A stretch of 64,000 bases of DNA from Tindallia sp. MSAO_Bac2. GTDB lineage: Bacteria; Bacillota; Clostridia; Peptostreptococcales; Tindalliaceae. The stretch is from positions 1 through 64,000 of the forward strand of contig QYZZ01000013.1 in the NCBI GenBank assembly GCA_003838145.1, written 5' to 3'. A program made the translations under genes and the position numbers. Positions 7,101 through 15,858 of this stretch are shown here, piece by piece. Under the pieces are notes generated by a model. The model saw nothing but the letters and a program-made list of their open reading frames with translations. It ran no database searches and was not told the DNA's origin. How positions within the stretch are numbered: position 1 is the first letter of the stretch; every line of letters begins with the position of its first letter.

Positions 7101-8501
7101 TCAGGATAGAGTGAAGTAGAATTCCACGCCAGTTTCCCGGTTTTCCACGCCGTATTGGCTGCCATGGAGATCCAGTACACCCTTGACGATGGCCAGACCC
7201 AGGCCGGTTCCTTCCCGGGTGTTGTCTCCGCGGTAAAAGCTTTCCCATATGAGGGATAGTTTATCTTCGGGGATGGGCGCACCATCGTTGTAAACACTAA
7301 CCCGGACCTGGTTTACTCTACGGTCCAGACTGATAGAAATTTTTCCGCCAGCAGGGGTATGGCTGACGGCGTTTTTCAGCAGATTGTTCATCACCTGCTC
7401 TAACCGCCGGGGGTCTCCGCTAACCATTACTTTATCCCGGGGCAGATGACTTTCTGTTCTGATGTTCTTTTCATGACACAGCAGACTGAAGTGGTCCAAT
7501 GAGTTCTGCAGCAGTTCTGTCAGATCCACGGGTTCCTTCTCCACCCTAAAAACACCGGATTCCAGCTGTTCCAGATCCAGCAGATCTTTTACCATTCCGC
7601 TCATCCGCCTGGTTTCTTCCTGGATGGTGACCAGGTAGTCATGGCGGTCTTCTTCCGTTGGAGCCACATTGTCTTCCAGTGCTTCCGCATAACCCTGAAT
7701 CAGGGCTATGGGGGTCTGAAGTTCGTGGGATACCCGGGCGACAAACTGCTTTCGTAACCGTTCCAGGCTTTTTTCCTTGTCCAGCTCTGTTTGAAGGGCA
7801 TCTATGGTTTCTTCCAGCTGATTTGTCAGTTCCTGAAAAGAGAGTCCCAGCTGTCCGATTTCATCCTCCGGTACTTTTCTCCAGGGAAGACGAAATCCTG
7901 CCGGATCTTTTTTCTGCACTGCCTGGTTTAGTTGAATCAAAGGCTTTGTGACACTTCTGGAGAATCGGAGGGATAGGATCAGAGCAATAACAAGAGCCAG
8001 CCCTGCCAGCATCAAATTAAACTGTCCGGCGATGGACAGCACTTCTTCCATGGGCTGCAGGGGCACCTGAAAAAACAAGTTATAGTCGCCGATGGGAGTC
8101 AGCAATGTCAGATAATTAAGAGGTCCGCTTTGTCCCTGGGTCTGATGGGTTGCCATTCTTCCACTTTCCATATGGCGCATCATGGAATGTGGCATCCGAC
8201 CTCCCCGACTGGGCGTTTCATCGTCAGCCTGCAGCAGTGCCTGACCGTCCTGATCCAGCAGGGCTACCCGTCCGTGGAGCTCCTCTGCAGCTTCCTCCAT
8301 TTCCTGTTGAAACACCTCTCCCGGGCCGTGTTCCTGAAGGCTGTTCAGTAACACTTTTTGCCTCTGTTCGATCTGACTGGTTTTCTGACTTATATAATAA
8401 GGCTCCAGGAGAAAATTCTGTGCACTCCAAACCAGGCCAAGGATAAGCAGGCCAAAGAGTATAAACATCAGGTTTAATCTTCTGGAAATAGATGCTTTCA
8501 T
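7101..8501 (-). CDS. membrane sensor histidine kinase (HAMP, HisKA, HATPase)
   Basis: 466 residues. One membrane helix near residues 11-29 and another near 163-180 enclose a short extracytoplasmic domain. This is followed by HAMP, the phospho-acceptor His259 in RVSHELQTP, the N box NNLLKNAVSHTP, and the G2 loop GTGLGLAIVKG. The extracytoplasmic part is rich in Met, His, Gly and Arg (GRMPHSMMRHMESGRM around 101-116), which could bind metal, but this is only a suggestion. Its start overlaps the response regulator stop by 4 bases, so the two are translationally coupled. Confidence 0.92.
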   Translation of the reverse strand: MKASISRRLNLMFILFGLLILGLVWSAQNFLLEPYYISQKTSQIEQRQKVLLNSLQEHGPGEVFQQEMEEAAEELHGRVALLDQDGQALLQADDETPSRGGRMPHSMMRHMESGRMATHQTQGQSGPLNYLTLLTPIGDYNLFFQVPLQPMEEVLSIAGQFNLMLAGLALVIALILSLRFSRSVTKPLIQLNQAVQKKDPAGFRLPWRKVPEDEIGQLGLSFQELTNQLEETIDALQTELDKEKSLERLRKQFVARVSHELQTPIALIQGYAEALEDNVAPTEEDRHDYLVTIQEETRRMSGMVKDLLDLEQLESGVFRVEKEPVDLTELLQNSLDHFSLLCHEKNIRTESHLPRDKVMVSGDPRRLEQVMNNLLKNAVSHTPAGGKISISLDRRVNQVRVSVYNDGAPIPEDKLSLIWESFYRGDNTREGTGLGLAIVKGVLDLHGSQYGVENRETGVEFYFTLS

Positions 8502-9178
8502 GGGTTTTCCACCTCAAACATATAGCCGACGCCACGGACGGTATGAATCATGGATCCGGCAGCTCCCAGTTTTTGCCGCAGTCGTTTCACATGGGTATCC
8601 ACGGTGCGGAGGTCTCCGTAATAATCGTAACCCCATACCTGATTCAGTATGGTTTCCCGACCCAGAGCATGATTCATGTTTTTCAGGAATACCAGCAGCA
8701 GTTCGTATTCCTTCGGGGTCAGATCCACTGCTTCCCCTTCTACGGCAACCTGATGGCGGGCTGTATCTACGGTTAGGCCTTCTACTTCATATCCTTTTTC
8801 TTCCGGTTTAATGCCGCTCCGTTTCAGCAATGATTTGGTGCGGGCCATTAATTCTTTAACGCTGAAGGGTTTGGTTACATAGTCATCCGCCCCCAGCTCA
8901 AAGCCAAAGAGTTTGTCGTTTTCTTCGCTTCTTGCCGTCAGAAGAATGATGGGGGCCTGACTGGTTTCACGGATTCGCCGGCAGACTGTCCAGCCATCAT
9001 AGCCGGGCATCATAATATCGAGTATTACCAGATCTACGGGATGGCTTTCGAAAAGTTCCACTCCTTCTTCTCCGTCTGCGGCTTCCAGCACCTGGAACTG
9101 CTCCCGCCGAAGGTAGGTTGCCACCAGTTTCCGTAGTTTTTCTTCGTCTTCCACCACCAGGATTTGTGGGTTGGCCAT
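8498..9178 (-). CDS. OmpR/PhoB-type response regulator
   Basis: 226 residues. The receiver domain has phospho-acceptor Asp54 (VILDIMMPG), acidic DE near residue 11 and the TKPF lysine near 104. A C-terminal winged helix (LTPKEYELLLVFLKN ... VDTHVKRLRQKLG) binds DNA. It pairs with the kinase downstream through an ATGA overlap. The target genes cannot be read from the sequence. Confidence 0.93.
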   Translation of the reverse strand: MANPQILVVEDEEKLRKLVATYLRREQFQVLEAADGEEGVELFESHPVDLVILDIMMPGYDGWTVCRRIRETSQAPIILLTARSEENDKLFGFELGADDYVTKPFSVKELMARTKSLLKRSGIKPEEKGYEVEGLTVDTARHQVAVEGEAVDLTPKEYELLLVFLKNMNHALGRETILNQVWGYDYYGDLRTVDTHVKRLRQKLGAAGSMIHTVRGVGYMFEVENP

Positions 9179-9207
9179 TTAGATTCGCTCCTTTCAATGT
9201 TTTGTGT

Positions 9208-9246
9208 CACCCTCTCCCTAACCCTCTCCCGTCAAGGGAGAGGGGA
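9208..9246. repeat. REP-like palindromic element, copy 4
   Basis: CCCTCTCCCTAACCCTCTCC followed by a cgtcaagggagagggg hairpin, with diverged extra copies of the gggaagagagg motif up to about 9340. It lies in the leader of the two-component operon. Confidence 0.7.
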
Positions 9247-9353
9247 TTAAATTGACCTTCCCGTCAAGGGAAGAGAGGCTTTAAAAAAGACTCTACCCGG
9301 TCAAGGGATTATGGAAAACAATCCCTCTGAGGGAAGTGTTTATTGATCTTTAC

Positions 9354-9362
9354 ATTATAACA
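9354..9362 (-). promoter_or_regulatory. extended -10 for the two-component operon
   Basis: Minus strand TGTTATAAT sits directly after the 9359-9402 terminator stem, and its upstream half lies inside the stem. It is about 175 bases before the response regulator start. No clear -35. Confidence 0.4.
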
Positions 9363-9402
9363 CGAAAAAGACTCGCTTGTTTCTGCGAGTCTTTTTCGTG
9401 TT
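9359..9402. terminator. strong hairpin terminator after the aminotransferase gene
   Basis: Perfect 18-base stem, aacacgaaaaagactcgc (9359-9376) with its complement at 9385-9402, and an 8-base loop. The T-rich arm on the minus strand fits a terminator for the gene ending at 9462. Confidence 0.85.
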
Positions 9403-9461
9403 GTATGGGTGTTTCTTAACTTTCAACTCATAACTTTTAACTCTTAACTGTATCAATCAAT

Positions 9462-10778
9462 CTATCGTTGCGCTTCAAACTGCTTCAGCAGTTTCACAAA
9501 TAACTCCGGTACTTTTTTCATGTTTTCCGGTGATTCTACAAAGGAGATTCTGAACTGGGTGCTTCCCGGGTTTGGCTGTCCTTTTTCGATGTCGTAGAAG
9601 CCTTTCATGGGTGCTACCAGTAACGTGGTTTCGACTCCGTCGATTTCTGCTGAACCTTTGCCGGCACAGTAGAGTACAAAGTCTACGGCATCAAAGCCCG
9701 GTTTAACAACGTTTCGAACGTCGATGACTGAGTAGATGGACGCGTCCGGGCTGGAAACGATCAGGCCGGGTTCGTTTTCTTTCAGTCCTTTGTTCACCAT
9801 GAGAATCTGCTCTTTATAGTAGTCCCTCATCTCTTTGCACCAGCCAAGGATGTCTTCCTTGCTCTCTTTTGCCAGTCCGCCGAAAATATACTGCCCGATG
9901 GCGTTGGCGCAGAGGTTGGCTGTGTATTCTGCAACGGAACGGGTGTGGAAATCTTTGTTGTCAGTGATAAGGGCTCCGATTCGAAGTCCGCAGGCATTCC
10001 ATACTTTGGATGCGGTTTCGATGCTGATTCGTCTTCCTTCGATACCGGGAACTTCTTTATCTGTTACGCCCCAGATGCTGACCAGCTTCTTGTTTTCATC
10101 ATAATACAGCTCACGATATGCTTCGTCACTGATCATCCACATATTGTATTTAACGCATAGCTTTGCCAGTTCGATCATTGTTTCATGCTCGTACAGCTGG
10201 CCTGTCGGGTTGTCATAAGGGATTACCAGCATACCGCCAGGATTGTTGGTTTTAATCACGTCTTCAATTTTATCCAGCTCCGGCAGTGTAAAGTTGCCGT
10301 CTTCTCCCAGTTGTCGTTTCACGGTAATGGTTTTTCTGCCGACACGCTGGGAAAAGGAAATATAGTTGGTATATGCCGGGTCAATCATCATTAGTGGCTT
10401 TTCACCGGAGGCGGCTGGTCCGCAGATTCCAAGAATAGCCAGTTCCATGGCAGCAGAGCCGCCGTCTGTTACCTGAACAAACAGGTTGTCTGCGTCAAAA
10501 CCCTCGCAGTTGAGAATGTTTTTAAAGGCGTTCCGACATTCCTCTGTTCCGGCTGTTCCCGTATAGCGAACAACACCTTTGGCAAAGGGACTTTCAGGGG
10601 CATCCAACTCAAACATTCTTTTCATCATTGCCGGATTCGTGGGCAGCGATACGTTTCCGATCCCCACATTGATAACGGCTTCCGGCTTTACTTCCCGCTC
10701 ATCGTACTTCATTTGAGCCAGTCTGACATCGGAAGGCTCCCTGGATTCAAAATGTGCTGACAAAACAGGTTTGCTCAT
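9462..10778 (-). CDS. class I/II PLP-dependent aminotransferase
   Basis: 438 residues from the ATG at 10778, which has GGGGAGGAG 8 bases upstream. A longer frame reaches back to 10877, but that extension has no ribosome site and does not look like the fold. Visible features are the PLP-binding Lys in IETASKVWNACGLRIGA, the DEAYRELYYD segment, the YDNPTGQLYE turn and the C-terminal Arg in FRISFVES. It is an aspartate- or aromatic-type enzyme; the substrate is not determined by sequence. In a Stickland fermenter such enzymes often start amino acid oxidation, which is an inference here. Confidence 0.85.
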   Translation of the reverse strand: MSKPVLSAHFESREPSDVRLAQMKYDEREVKPEAVINVGIGNVSLPTNPAMMKRMFELDAPESPFAKGVVRYTGTAGTEECRNAFKNILNCEGFDADNLFVQVTDGGSAAMELAILGICGPAASGEKPLMMIDPAYTNYISFSQRVGRKTITVKRQLGEDGNFTLPELDKIEDVIKTNNPGGMLVIPYDNPTGQLYEHETMIELAKLCVKYNMWMISDEAYRELYYDENKKLVSIWGVTDKEVPGIEGRRISIETASKVWNACGLRIGALITDNKDFHTRSVAEYTANLCANAIGQYIFGGLAKESKEDILGWCKEMRDYYKEQILMVNKGLKENEPGLIVSSPDASIYSVIDVRNVVKPGFDAVDFVLYCAGKGSAEIDGVETTLLVAPMKGFYDIEKGQPNPGSTQFRISFVESPENMKKVPELFVKLLKQFEAQR

Positions 10779-10941
10779 GATTATTCTCCTCCCCGCTTTA
10801 TAATTGCCCTTTTCAGGGCAGGTCAATAAATTGTTGGTTCCTGACATCATTTTAACATATTCCCAAATGCTTTTCATTCATTTGACGAGTGATTTTATCC
10901 TTTTATTAATAATCGGAATTATCAGAAGTCGGGGTTGAAAA

Positions 10942-10974
10942 TAGCCACAGGCGGGGGACTTTATCCTGTGGCTA
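10942..10974 (-). terminator. terminator of the 5-oxoproline operon
   Basis: Stem tagccacagg (942-951) / cctgtggcta (965-974), followed on the minus strand by TTTTC. It lies 31 bases after the pxpA stop. Confidence 0.8.
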
Positions 10975-11004
10975 AAAAGAAAAGGGTTCGTGAATATTTT
11001 TCAG

Positions 11005-11766
11005 TTAGATAGGCATTATTTCAATATTTTCATCCTGCAGGGCTTTTCGGATTTTCTGAACAAATTCCAGAGCCTGAGGACTGTCTCCATGAACGCATAT
11101 GCTGTCGGCCTGGATGGCTATATCTTCCCCGGTGATGGCTTCTACCTTGCCTTCTTTTACCATGCGTATTACCCGTCCAATGGCTATATCGGCGTCCTTG
11201 ATCATAGCACCTTCCTGGCTGCGGGCCACCAAGGTTCCGTCCGGATTGTAAGCCCGGTCCGCAAAGACTTCATGAACGGATTTTAATCCGACGGCTTCAC
11301 CGGCTTTCACCAGCTGGCTGTTGGCCAACCCCATCAGTACCAGATCCGGATTGACGGCCTTTACTCCTTCAGCAATGGCCATGGCCAGCTTTTCATCTTT
11401 GGCTGCCATATTGTAAAAAGCACCGTGGGCTTTAACATGCCGGAGCTTGGCTCCTGCCGCCCGGACAAAGGCATCCAACGCCCCCAGCTGATAAATGGTA
11501 TAGGCTTTCGCCTCCTGAGGGGTAATTTTCATTTCCCGGCGTCCAAACCCCATTAAGTCCGGATATCCCGGGTGGGCTCCCATGCTGACGCCCTCTTTTA
11601 CAGCGGTTTCCACGGTTTTTGCCATCACCATGGGATCCCCGGCATGCCAGCCACATGCTATGTTGGCTGAGGTCACGTATTTCATTACTTCTTCATCCAA
11701 CCCCATTGTATAGGCTCCGAAACTTTCCCCTATATCGCTGTTCAGATCAACTTTCAGTAACGTCAT
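11005..11766 (-). CDS. pxpA: 5-oxoprolinase subunit A (LamB/YcsF family)
   Basis: 253 residues, typical of PxpA. The N-terminus [17 protein letters not shown] carries the family's acidic residues; also seen are [12 protein letters not shown] and [15 protein letters not shown]. PxpA works with PxpB and PxpC in the ATP-dependent hydrolysis of 5-oxoproline (pyroglutamate) to glutamate. It is the last gene of the operon, with pxpC 54 bases upstream. Confidence 0.93.
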   Translation of the reverse strand: MTLLKVDLNSDIGESFGAYTMGLDEEVMKYVTSANIACGWHAGDPMVMAKTVETAVKEGVSMGAHPGYPDLMGFGRREMKITPQEAKAYTIYQLGALDAFVRAAGAKLRHVKAHGAFYNMAAKDEKLAMAIAEGVKAVNPDLVLMGLANSQLVKAGEAVGLKSVHEVFADRAYNPDGTLVARSQEGAMIKDADIAIGRVIRMVKEGKVEAITGEDIAIQADSICVHGDSPQALEFVQKIRKALQDENIEIMPI

Positions 11767-11820
11767 TTCATTGCCTCCTTCCCGTATCTTTTAAGCTTCT
11801 GCTTCAGAATCAGGACTTGA

Positions 11821-12903
11821 TTATTCTTCTATCTCTTCAATGGTCAGACAGTACTGTTTTCCACCTTTTCTATATCGGAAGAGTTCTTTTCTGGATATAA
11901 TTTTCGGACTATCCTGTGCTGATGACGCTTTTTTCTCATCTTCCGCTGAAGTTCCAAGACTTAGCTCCCTGCGATAATGCTCTATCCGGGCTTCCTGATC
12001 TTTTAGCAGTTGTTGGGCTTCTTCCACCGTCACCTTTTGGAAACTGATCTGATCTCCCGGCTTTGCCTGAGCCATTTTGGGCAGATCCACGCTGATGACG
12101 TTGGCTATTTTTGTATACCCACCGGTGGTCTGCCGGTCCGCCATCATGACGATAGGCATTCCGTGTCCCGGCACCTGAACGGCTCCCATGGCAATGCCGT
12201 CCGAGATAATATCGCCGCCGCTTTCATGGGTTATCTCCGGTCCGTTAAGACGGTATCCCATACGATCACATTCGTTGGTGACGGCGTAGGAAGAACTGTA
12301 GAAGGTGTTTATTCCCTCATCTGTAAAAGCTTCTTCCTGGGGTCCGGCTACCACACGGATGGTGATCTCTTGTGGGTATTCGTACTGATCCTGGTTAACA
12401 CTTCGATCCTTCAGCTTATCCAGAGATGCGGAGGGTTTTCCGATATCCAATGCATCCCCTGCCTTCAGAGCTCTTCCCTCATAACCGCCAATTTTTCCCC
12501 GGGTGTATGTGGCTTTACTGCCCATGACGGCAGGAACCTGGATGCCTCCGGCAACGGCCAGGTATGCCCGGCAGCCTTTTTTAACCGCTTTAAAGGCTAT
12601 CTTTTGACCGCTTTGAACCAGAACAGACTGCCACAAAGGCAAAGCCTCTCCTTCCAGTACAGCGCCCAGGTCTCCGCCTGTTACTGCAATGACCATATCT
12701 TCTTCAAATTCTATTTCCGGACCCATCAGGGTTATTTCCAGCACTGCTTCGTTTTCATCATTTCCCGCCAGCAGATTTGCCACCCGTTGAGAAAAAGCAT
12801 CCATCACGCCGGAAACCGGCACGCCAAATTGCTGATAACCAACCCGTCCACCGTCCTGCACCGTCGTTAGCAGACCCGGCTTGTTTATTTTGATTTTACC
12901 CAC
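11821..12903 (-). CDS. pxpC: 5-oxoprolinase subunit C (KipA / carboxyltransferase domain)
   Basis: 361 residues from a GTG at 12903 with GGAGG 8 bases upstream, embedded in the end of pxpB (8-base overlap). A longer in-frame ATG at 12957 lies deep in pxpB without a site. The family start KPGLLTTVQDGGRVGYQQ and the conserved SSYAVTNECDRMGYRL and GMPIVMMADRQTTGGY are present. The subunit resembles allophanate-hydrolase subunit 2. The C-terminal tail after about residue 300 is charged and likely flexible. Confidence 0.92.
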   Translation of the reverse strand: MGKIKINKPGLLTTVQDGGRVGYQQFGVPVSGVMDAFSQRVANLLAGNDENEAVLEITLMGPEIEFEEDMVIAVTGGDLGAVLEGEALPLWQSVLVQSGQKIAFKAVKKGCRAYLAVAGGIQVPAVMGSKATYTRGKIGGYEGRALKAGDALDIGKPSASLDKLKDRSVNQDQYEYPQEITIRVVAGPQEEAFTDEGINTFYSSSYAVTNECDRMGYRLNGPEITHESGGDIISDGIAMGAVQVPGHGMPIVMMADRQTTGGYTKIANVISVDLPKMAQAKPGDQISFQKVTVEEAQQLLKDQEARIEHYRRELSLGTSAEDEKKASSAQDSPKIISRKELFRYRKGGKQYCLTIEEIEE

Positions 12904-13642
12904 GGGACTCACCTCCATCCAGCGGCATAACTTTGCATTGATAGGTCCGATTTTCAATTTGAGGCTTTATTTCCTGGTACTCTTCCTCTGTAATGGCCTC
13001 AAAACGAACATAATTACCGGCTTTCAGCAGAAATGGATTTTCCAGCTCCGGATCATAAAGCGGCACCGGTGTCCATCCAATCAGCTGCCAGCCGCCAGGA
13101 CTGTCGATGGAGTAAATGCCGGTCTGCTTTCCGGCGATCCCTACAGAGCCTCCTTTAATTTTGGTTCGTGGTGTCTCAAGTCTTGGTGTGGCAATCCGTT
13201 CGTCCATTCCACCCAGATATGGAAATCCGGGGGTAAAGCCCAGCATATAGATTAGACAGTCTCTGGAAGTGTGGATCTTGATTACGTCCTCTTCTGTTAA
13301 ACTGTTATGTTCCATCACCGTTGTCATGTCCGGTCCGTATTCTCCTCCGTAAAGAACAGGAATGATCATTACATCCGGTGCCGGAAGCTCAATGTTCTTA
13401 AGCTCCTTTTCCAGTTCCATCATTTGCTCTTTCAGATTATTGAAGGTGATTACCAGCGGATCATAATGAATCATCAGCGAACGGTATGTGGGGACGATCT
13501 CCGAGATACCCGCCACATTCTTTTGGTCTATAGCGATGGACATGGCCCGGATTTTTTCGTTAATGGTAGTGGATATTTCGTTGCCGAACTCCATTACCAG
13601 GGCCCGGTCTCCTGCAACCAGATAGCGCGTGCTTTCATACAT
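12896..13642 (-). CDS. pxpB: 5-oxoprolinase subunit B (KipI family)
   Basis: 248 residues. Conserved segments are GDRALVMEFGNEI, PVLYGGEYGPD and the cyclophilin-like core LGFTPGFPYLGGMDERIATPR with VGIAGKQTGIYS and GGWQLIGWTP. In the PxpABC complex this subunit pairs with PxpC. In Bacillus the homologue KipI also inhibits the sporulation kinase KinA, but operon membership here favours the 5-oxoprolinase role. Confidence 0.93.
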   Translation of the reverse strand: MYESTRYLVAGDRALVMEFGNEISTTINEKIRAMSIAIDQKNVAGISEIVPTYRSLMIHYDPLVITFNNLKEQMMELEKELKNIELPAPDVMIIPVLYGGEYGPDMTTVMEHNSLTEEDVIKIHTSRDCLIYMLGFTPGFPYLGGMDERIATPRLETPRTKIKGGSVGIAGKQTGIYSIDSPGGWQLIGWTPVPLYDPELENPFLLKAGNYVRFEAITEEEYQEIKPQIENRTYQCKVMPLDGGESRG

Positions 13643-13669
13643 GGCATAAACCTCCCTGCCTCTTACTTT

Positions 13670-14452
13670 TTATTGATTCCGTATTTCTTCCTCAGTGATG
13701 GTAGTGATAAACATATGCCCCGGTGAATGAGTGATAACCAGCTCCGGTTTAGCTTTCTTCAGCGCCATTTGCGGTGTTACCCCACATGCCCAGAATACCG
13801 GTATTTCACCTTCTTTGATGACCGGCGCATCTCCAAAGTCTGCCTGCTGAACATCTTTAATGCCAATTTCTGCAGGATCGCCGATGTGCACCGGTCCACC
13901 ATGGGCCTTTCGGAATCCAGTGGTGATACGGGCTGCTTCCTCTGCCTGCTGCTCTGTCATGGGCCGCATACTGACTACCATGGGGCCTGAAAAAATTCCT
14001 GCCGGGTTCGTCTGAATATTGGTAATGTACATGGGAACATTACTGTCTTCCTCGATATGCCGTACGGGTATACCAACCTGCATCAGTGCTTCTTCAAAAG
14101 TGAAGGAACAGCCGATGAGAAAGGTAACCATATCATCCGTGTATAGATCTTCAATGCTGTCTACTTCTTTTTCCAGTTCTCCGTGGCGATAAATCCGGTA
14201 TTTGGGTACATGATAACGGATGTCTGCCTGGGGACCTGCCTGAGGCGGTGCTGTCTGCCCCGGGTCTGTTACGTCGATAATGGGGCAGGACTGCTCGTTT
14301 CGAATACAAAAGAGCAGAAAGTCAAAGGCATCTTTCTTTGGCAGTATTACTACATTGGCCTGAGCGTATCCGGCAGCCAGACCGGAGGTGGGCTTGCGCC
14401 ATTCACCTTTTTTGATAGCATCCCAAATTTCCGGTACAGATTTATTTTTCAT
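13670..14452 (-). CDS. ycsI: YcsI / DUF1445 family putative hydro-lyase
   Basis: 260 residues, the family's usual length, with the typical N-terminus [23 protein letters not shown] and the C-terminal [29 protein letters not shown]. The family often travels with pxpABC. A mammalian mitochondrial D-glutamate cyclase contains a related domain, so acting on D-glutamate or 5-oxo-D-proline is a reasonable guess. The reaction has not been read from this sequence. Confidence 0.85.
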   Translation of the reverse strand: MKNKSVPEIWDAIKKGEWRKPTSGLAAGYAQANVVILPKKDAFDFLLFCIRNEQSCPIIDVTDPGQTAPPQAGPQADIRYHVPKYRIYRHGELEKEVDSIEDLYTDDMVTFLIGCSFTFEEALMQVGIPVRHIEEDSNVPMYITNIQTNPAGIFSGPMVVSMRPMTEQQAEEAARITTGFRKAHGGPVHIGDPAEIGIKDVQQADFGDAPVIKEGEIPVFWACGVTPQMALKKAKPELVITHSPGHMFITTITEEEIRNQ

Positions 14453-14468
14453 GACGCTCCTCCTTTAT

Positions 14469-15668
14469 TTAGAACAGGTTGGCGATGTTTTGCAGTGACA
14501 TGAATCCACTGTAGGCTGTCAGGATAACCGTGATTACTCCCAGCACGATTAACCAGGTTGGGTGATTATAGTCGCCTACGATGTCTTTTCTTCGGGATGC
14601 CAGCAACATACTTCCCAGGGTTACCGGAAGGATCAGACCGTTAAGTGAACCTGCCAGTACCAGCAGAGTCGCCGGGCTTCCCACAAAGCTCATTACAAAG
14701 GTTGAGAAGGCGATAAAACCGATGATGAATTTCTGCTCGTGTTTGTCGATGGTGCTGCTAAGGGTTTTCAGGAAAGACACAGAAGTGTAGGCGGCTCCGA
14801 TAACTGAAGTCAGACCTGCGGATAACAGAACTACTCCAAAGAACCGATAACCAATGTTTCCGGCGCCGTGCAGGAAGGCTGATGCTGCCGGATTTTCCGG
14901 ATCCAGTGCCATTCCACGGTAAACCACCCCAAGAACTGCCAGGAAAAACAAAACACGCATAACAGATGCAACACCGATACCGGTTACAGCACTGCGGGTG
15001 ATGTGTCCCAGGTTTTCTTCGCCTGAAATATTTGCATCAATAAGTCTGTGGGCACCGGCAAAGGTGATGTAACCACCCACGGTACCTCCAAGCAGTGTGA
15101 TGATGGGAAATACCAATAGCATCGGATTTTCCGGTGCAATACTGCGAACGGCAGCTTCTCCTACGGGAGGTCCACTGGTAGCGGCCACATATGCCACCAG
15201 GATGATCATCAGGATTCCCAGGGTTTTAGTTACTTTATCCACCAGGGGTTTGGCATCTTTACTGACAAAGATCATGATTCCGATAATACCGGCAATAAGA
15301 CCGCCAAAACGCGGATCCATTCCCGTTAATACATTAAGTCCAAGGGCTGCTCCACCGATGTTACCAATGTTGAAGGCCAGGCCTCCCAGTGCTACCAGAA
15401 AAGCTACAAAATAACCAAGGCCCGGGAGTACTTTATTGGCAATGTCCTGGCCTCGAAGACCGGATACTCCGATAATTCTCCAGATGTTTACCTGCACTAC
15501 CAGGTTCAGGATAATGGACACCAGGATTACAAAGGCAAAATTGGTGCCATACTGTTCGGTAAATGTTGCGGACTGGGTCAGAAACCCGGGTCCGATGGCT
15601 GAGGTAGCCATAATAAAGGCTGCACCCAGCAAGGCGGCTGCGTTTTGCTTCTTAGGATCAAGACTCAT
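14469..15668 (-). CDS. ycsG: NRAMP-family transporter, YcsG type
   Basis: 399 residues with about 11 membrane spans. The first helix contains ATSAIGPGFLTQSATF, the NRAMP-like equivalent of the metal-binding DPGN helix, here with GPG and no clear DPGN. YcsG-type members sit at the head of 5-oxoproline operons and are annotated as divalent-metal transporters. The altered helix and the operon context fit an organic substrate such as 5-oxoproline at least as well; this is an inference. First gene after the sigma-54 promoter, with GGAGG 5-6 bases before the ATG. Confidence 0.85.
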   Translation of the reverse strand: MSLDPKKQNAAALLGAAFIMATSAIGPGFLTQSATFTEQYGTNFAFVILVSIILNLVVQVNIWRIIGVSGLRGQDIANKVLPGLGYFVAFLVALGGLAFNIGNIGGAALGLNVLTGMDPRFGGLIAGIIGIMIFVSKDAKPLVDKVTKTLGILMIILVAYVAATSGPPVGEAAVRSIAPENPMLLVFPIITLLGGTVGGYITFAGAHRLIDANISGEENLGHITRSAVTGIGVASVMRVLFFLAVLGVVYRGMALDPENPAASAFLHGAGNIGYRFFGVVLLSAGLTSVIGAAYTSVSFLKTLSSTIDKHEQKFIIGFIAFSTFVMSFVGSPATLLVLAGSLNGLILPVTLGSMLLASRRKDIVGDYNHPTWLIVLGVITVILTAYSGFMSLQNIANLF

Positions 15669-15725
15669 TCTTCTTCCTCCTTCAATAATAATATAGATGG
15701 TTTATAACTTCCACCTCTAATTGAA

Positions 15726-15742
15726 TGCAAGCTTTATGCCAA
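15726..15742 (-). promoter_or_regulatory. sigma-54 promoter of the 5-oxoproline operon
   Basis: Minus strand TTGGCAT-AAAGC-TTGCA matches the -24/-12 consensus (TTGGCAC-N5-TTGCA) at all but one position. The predicted transcript start is near 15715, about 47 bases ahead of ycsG. Confidence 0.85.
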
Positions 15743-15805
15743 CATCTTTTTTGGCTTCATTTCAAATATTAAGACTATTTCGCAGAAATTCCAGCTTGCT
15801 TGCTT

Positions 15806-15841
15806 GAGCACTTTCGCACAAAAAAAAGAGCGCTTTCGCAC
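15806..15841. promoter_or_regulatory. two tandem candidate activator sites
   Basis: gagcactttcgcac (15806-15819) and gagcgctttcgcac (15828-15841) differ at one base and are spaced 22 bases centre to centre, two helical turns. They lie 64-100 bases upstream of the sigma-54 -24 element, where NtrC-type activators usually bind. The second copy lies inside the terminator of the adjacent response-regulator gene. Confidence 0.6.
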
Positions 15842-15845
15842 TCTT
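15826..15845 (-). terminator. terminator of the sigma-54 response regulator
   Basis: Stem aagagcgc / gcactctt with one G-U pair and a four-base loop. A run of eight T follows on the minus strand, 14 bases after the gene's stop. Confidence 0.8.
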
Positions 15846-15858
15846 CTTTCCATGTTCT

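Noticed and set aside
10779-10877. 33-residue N-terminal extension of the first aminotransferase
   Set aside because: No ribosome site; a strong GGGGAGGAG site precedes the ATG at 10778.
12010-12870. 286-codon plus-strand ORF
   Set aside because: Exactly antisense to pxpC, whose frame has family motifs throughout; the antisense frame has none.
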